The notes under the pieces are model-generated. The model ran no database searches. It was given only the letters and a program-made list of their open reading frames with translations, and was not told the origin of the DNA. 49,161 bases of DNA from Frigoribacterium sp. (lineage in GTDB: Bacteria; Actinomycetota; Actinomycetes; Actinomycetales; Microbacteriaceae): assembly GCA_025363205.1 (NCBI GenBank), contig JANYEI010000130.1, positions 1 to 49,161 on the forward strand, in the 5' to 3' direction. Position numbers and translations under genes: made by a program. Positions 49,059-49,161 of the stretch are shown piece by piece. Position 1 is the stretch's first letter; every line of letters begins with the position of its first letter.

Positions 49059-49161
49059 ATGAACAAGCTCACCAAGGCGACAATCGCCGGAGCCGCTGGA
49101 GTCGCACTTCTTCTCGGCGGCGCGGGAACCTTCGCCACGTGGAACGCGACGGCACCGATCA
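49059..49161 (+). CDS. Secreted protein with alternate (SipW-type) signal peptide (partial)
   Basis: Only 34 codons are present. The reading MNKLTKATIAGAAGVALLLG followed by GAGTFATWNATAPI matches the alternate signal peptides of actinobacterial proteins handled by a SipW-like signal peptidase: short basic start, Gly/Ala-rich core and a TFA-W-N end. GGAAGGA lies upstream of the ATG. In relatives such genes are followed by further copies and a SipW-like peptidase; that part is beyond the window. The role (surface fibre or matrix protein, by analogy with TasA/CalY) is inference. Confidence 0.75.
   Translation, partial: MNKLTKATIAGAAGVALLLGGAGTFATWNATAPI

Noticed and set aside
48854-49138. Minus-strand 94-codon frame over the signal-peptide gene
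   Set aside because: It is antisense to the alternate signal peptide, and its N-terminus is the reverse reading of that gene.

Overview
The window reads as chromosomal DNA of a high-GC actinobacterium, most likely a Microbacteriaceae (Leifsonia/Salinibacterium/Cryobacterium-like). The grounds are the GC-rich codon use, several F420-type luciferase-like oxidoreductases, the GlgE maltosyltransferase, a DivIVA/Scy-like coiled-coil protein, promoter -10 boxes of the TANNNT type placed directly at start codons, and the actinobacterial order of the ffh-to-cdsA housekeeping block. The species assignment is inference. There is no rRNA, tRNA, CRISPR array, prophage, transposase or recognisable defence island.

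Layout. 1-6417: accessory metabolism, with the tail of a probable alcohol dehydrogenase, a succinate-semialdehyde-type dehydrogenase, a gamma-carbonic-anhydrase-like protein, a membrane-anchored molybdopterin oxidoreductase, an aldo/keto reductase with an altered catalytic tetrad, and a luciferase-like oxidoreductase. 6532-12163: ffh, a GDSL lipoprotein, a second luciferase-like enzyme, an amidase and an EamA transporter. 12308-33417: the conserved translation/envelope block rpsP-khpA-rimM-trmD, rplS-lepB-rnhB-DUF2469, yraN-comM-dprA, xerC, an M23 protein, rpsB-tsf, pyrH-frr-cdsA and a DivIVA-repeat protein. Extra genes interrupt it: a GNAT enzyme, map, a membrane protein, a prolyl oligopeptidase, a phosphodiesterase and a small Cys-rich protein. 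33464-41317: envelope-related genes, including a lytic-transglycosylase-like protein, an alpha/beta hydrolase, an AI-2E family protein, a 661-residue coiled-coil protein with 29 consecutive 11-residue repeats, a membrane protein with an internal lipobox, and a thioredoxin-like/TPR protein. 41623-48588: glgE-glgB facing glgP across one divergent leaderless promoter region (alpha-glucan metabolism). 48589-49161: a terminator, an unusually AT-rich dyad-filled stretch, and the start of a secreted protein with an alternate (SipW-type) signal peptide.

Three patterns go beyond the gene list. (1) At least ten genes have a TANNNT box exactly six bases before the start codon, predicting leaderless mRNAs. 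(2) At least seven long intergenic inverted repeats, three of them copies of one sequence family, sit mostly in gaps where the conserved block is interrupted. (3) Short tandem duplications span stop codons or stop/start junctions at trmD, comM, xerC and pyrH. I found no convincing new enzymatic system; the dispersed palindromes and the AT-rich control region at the right edge are the best candidates for undescribed biology.
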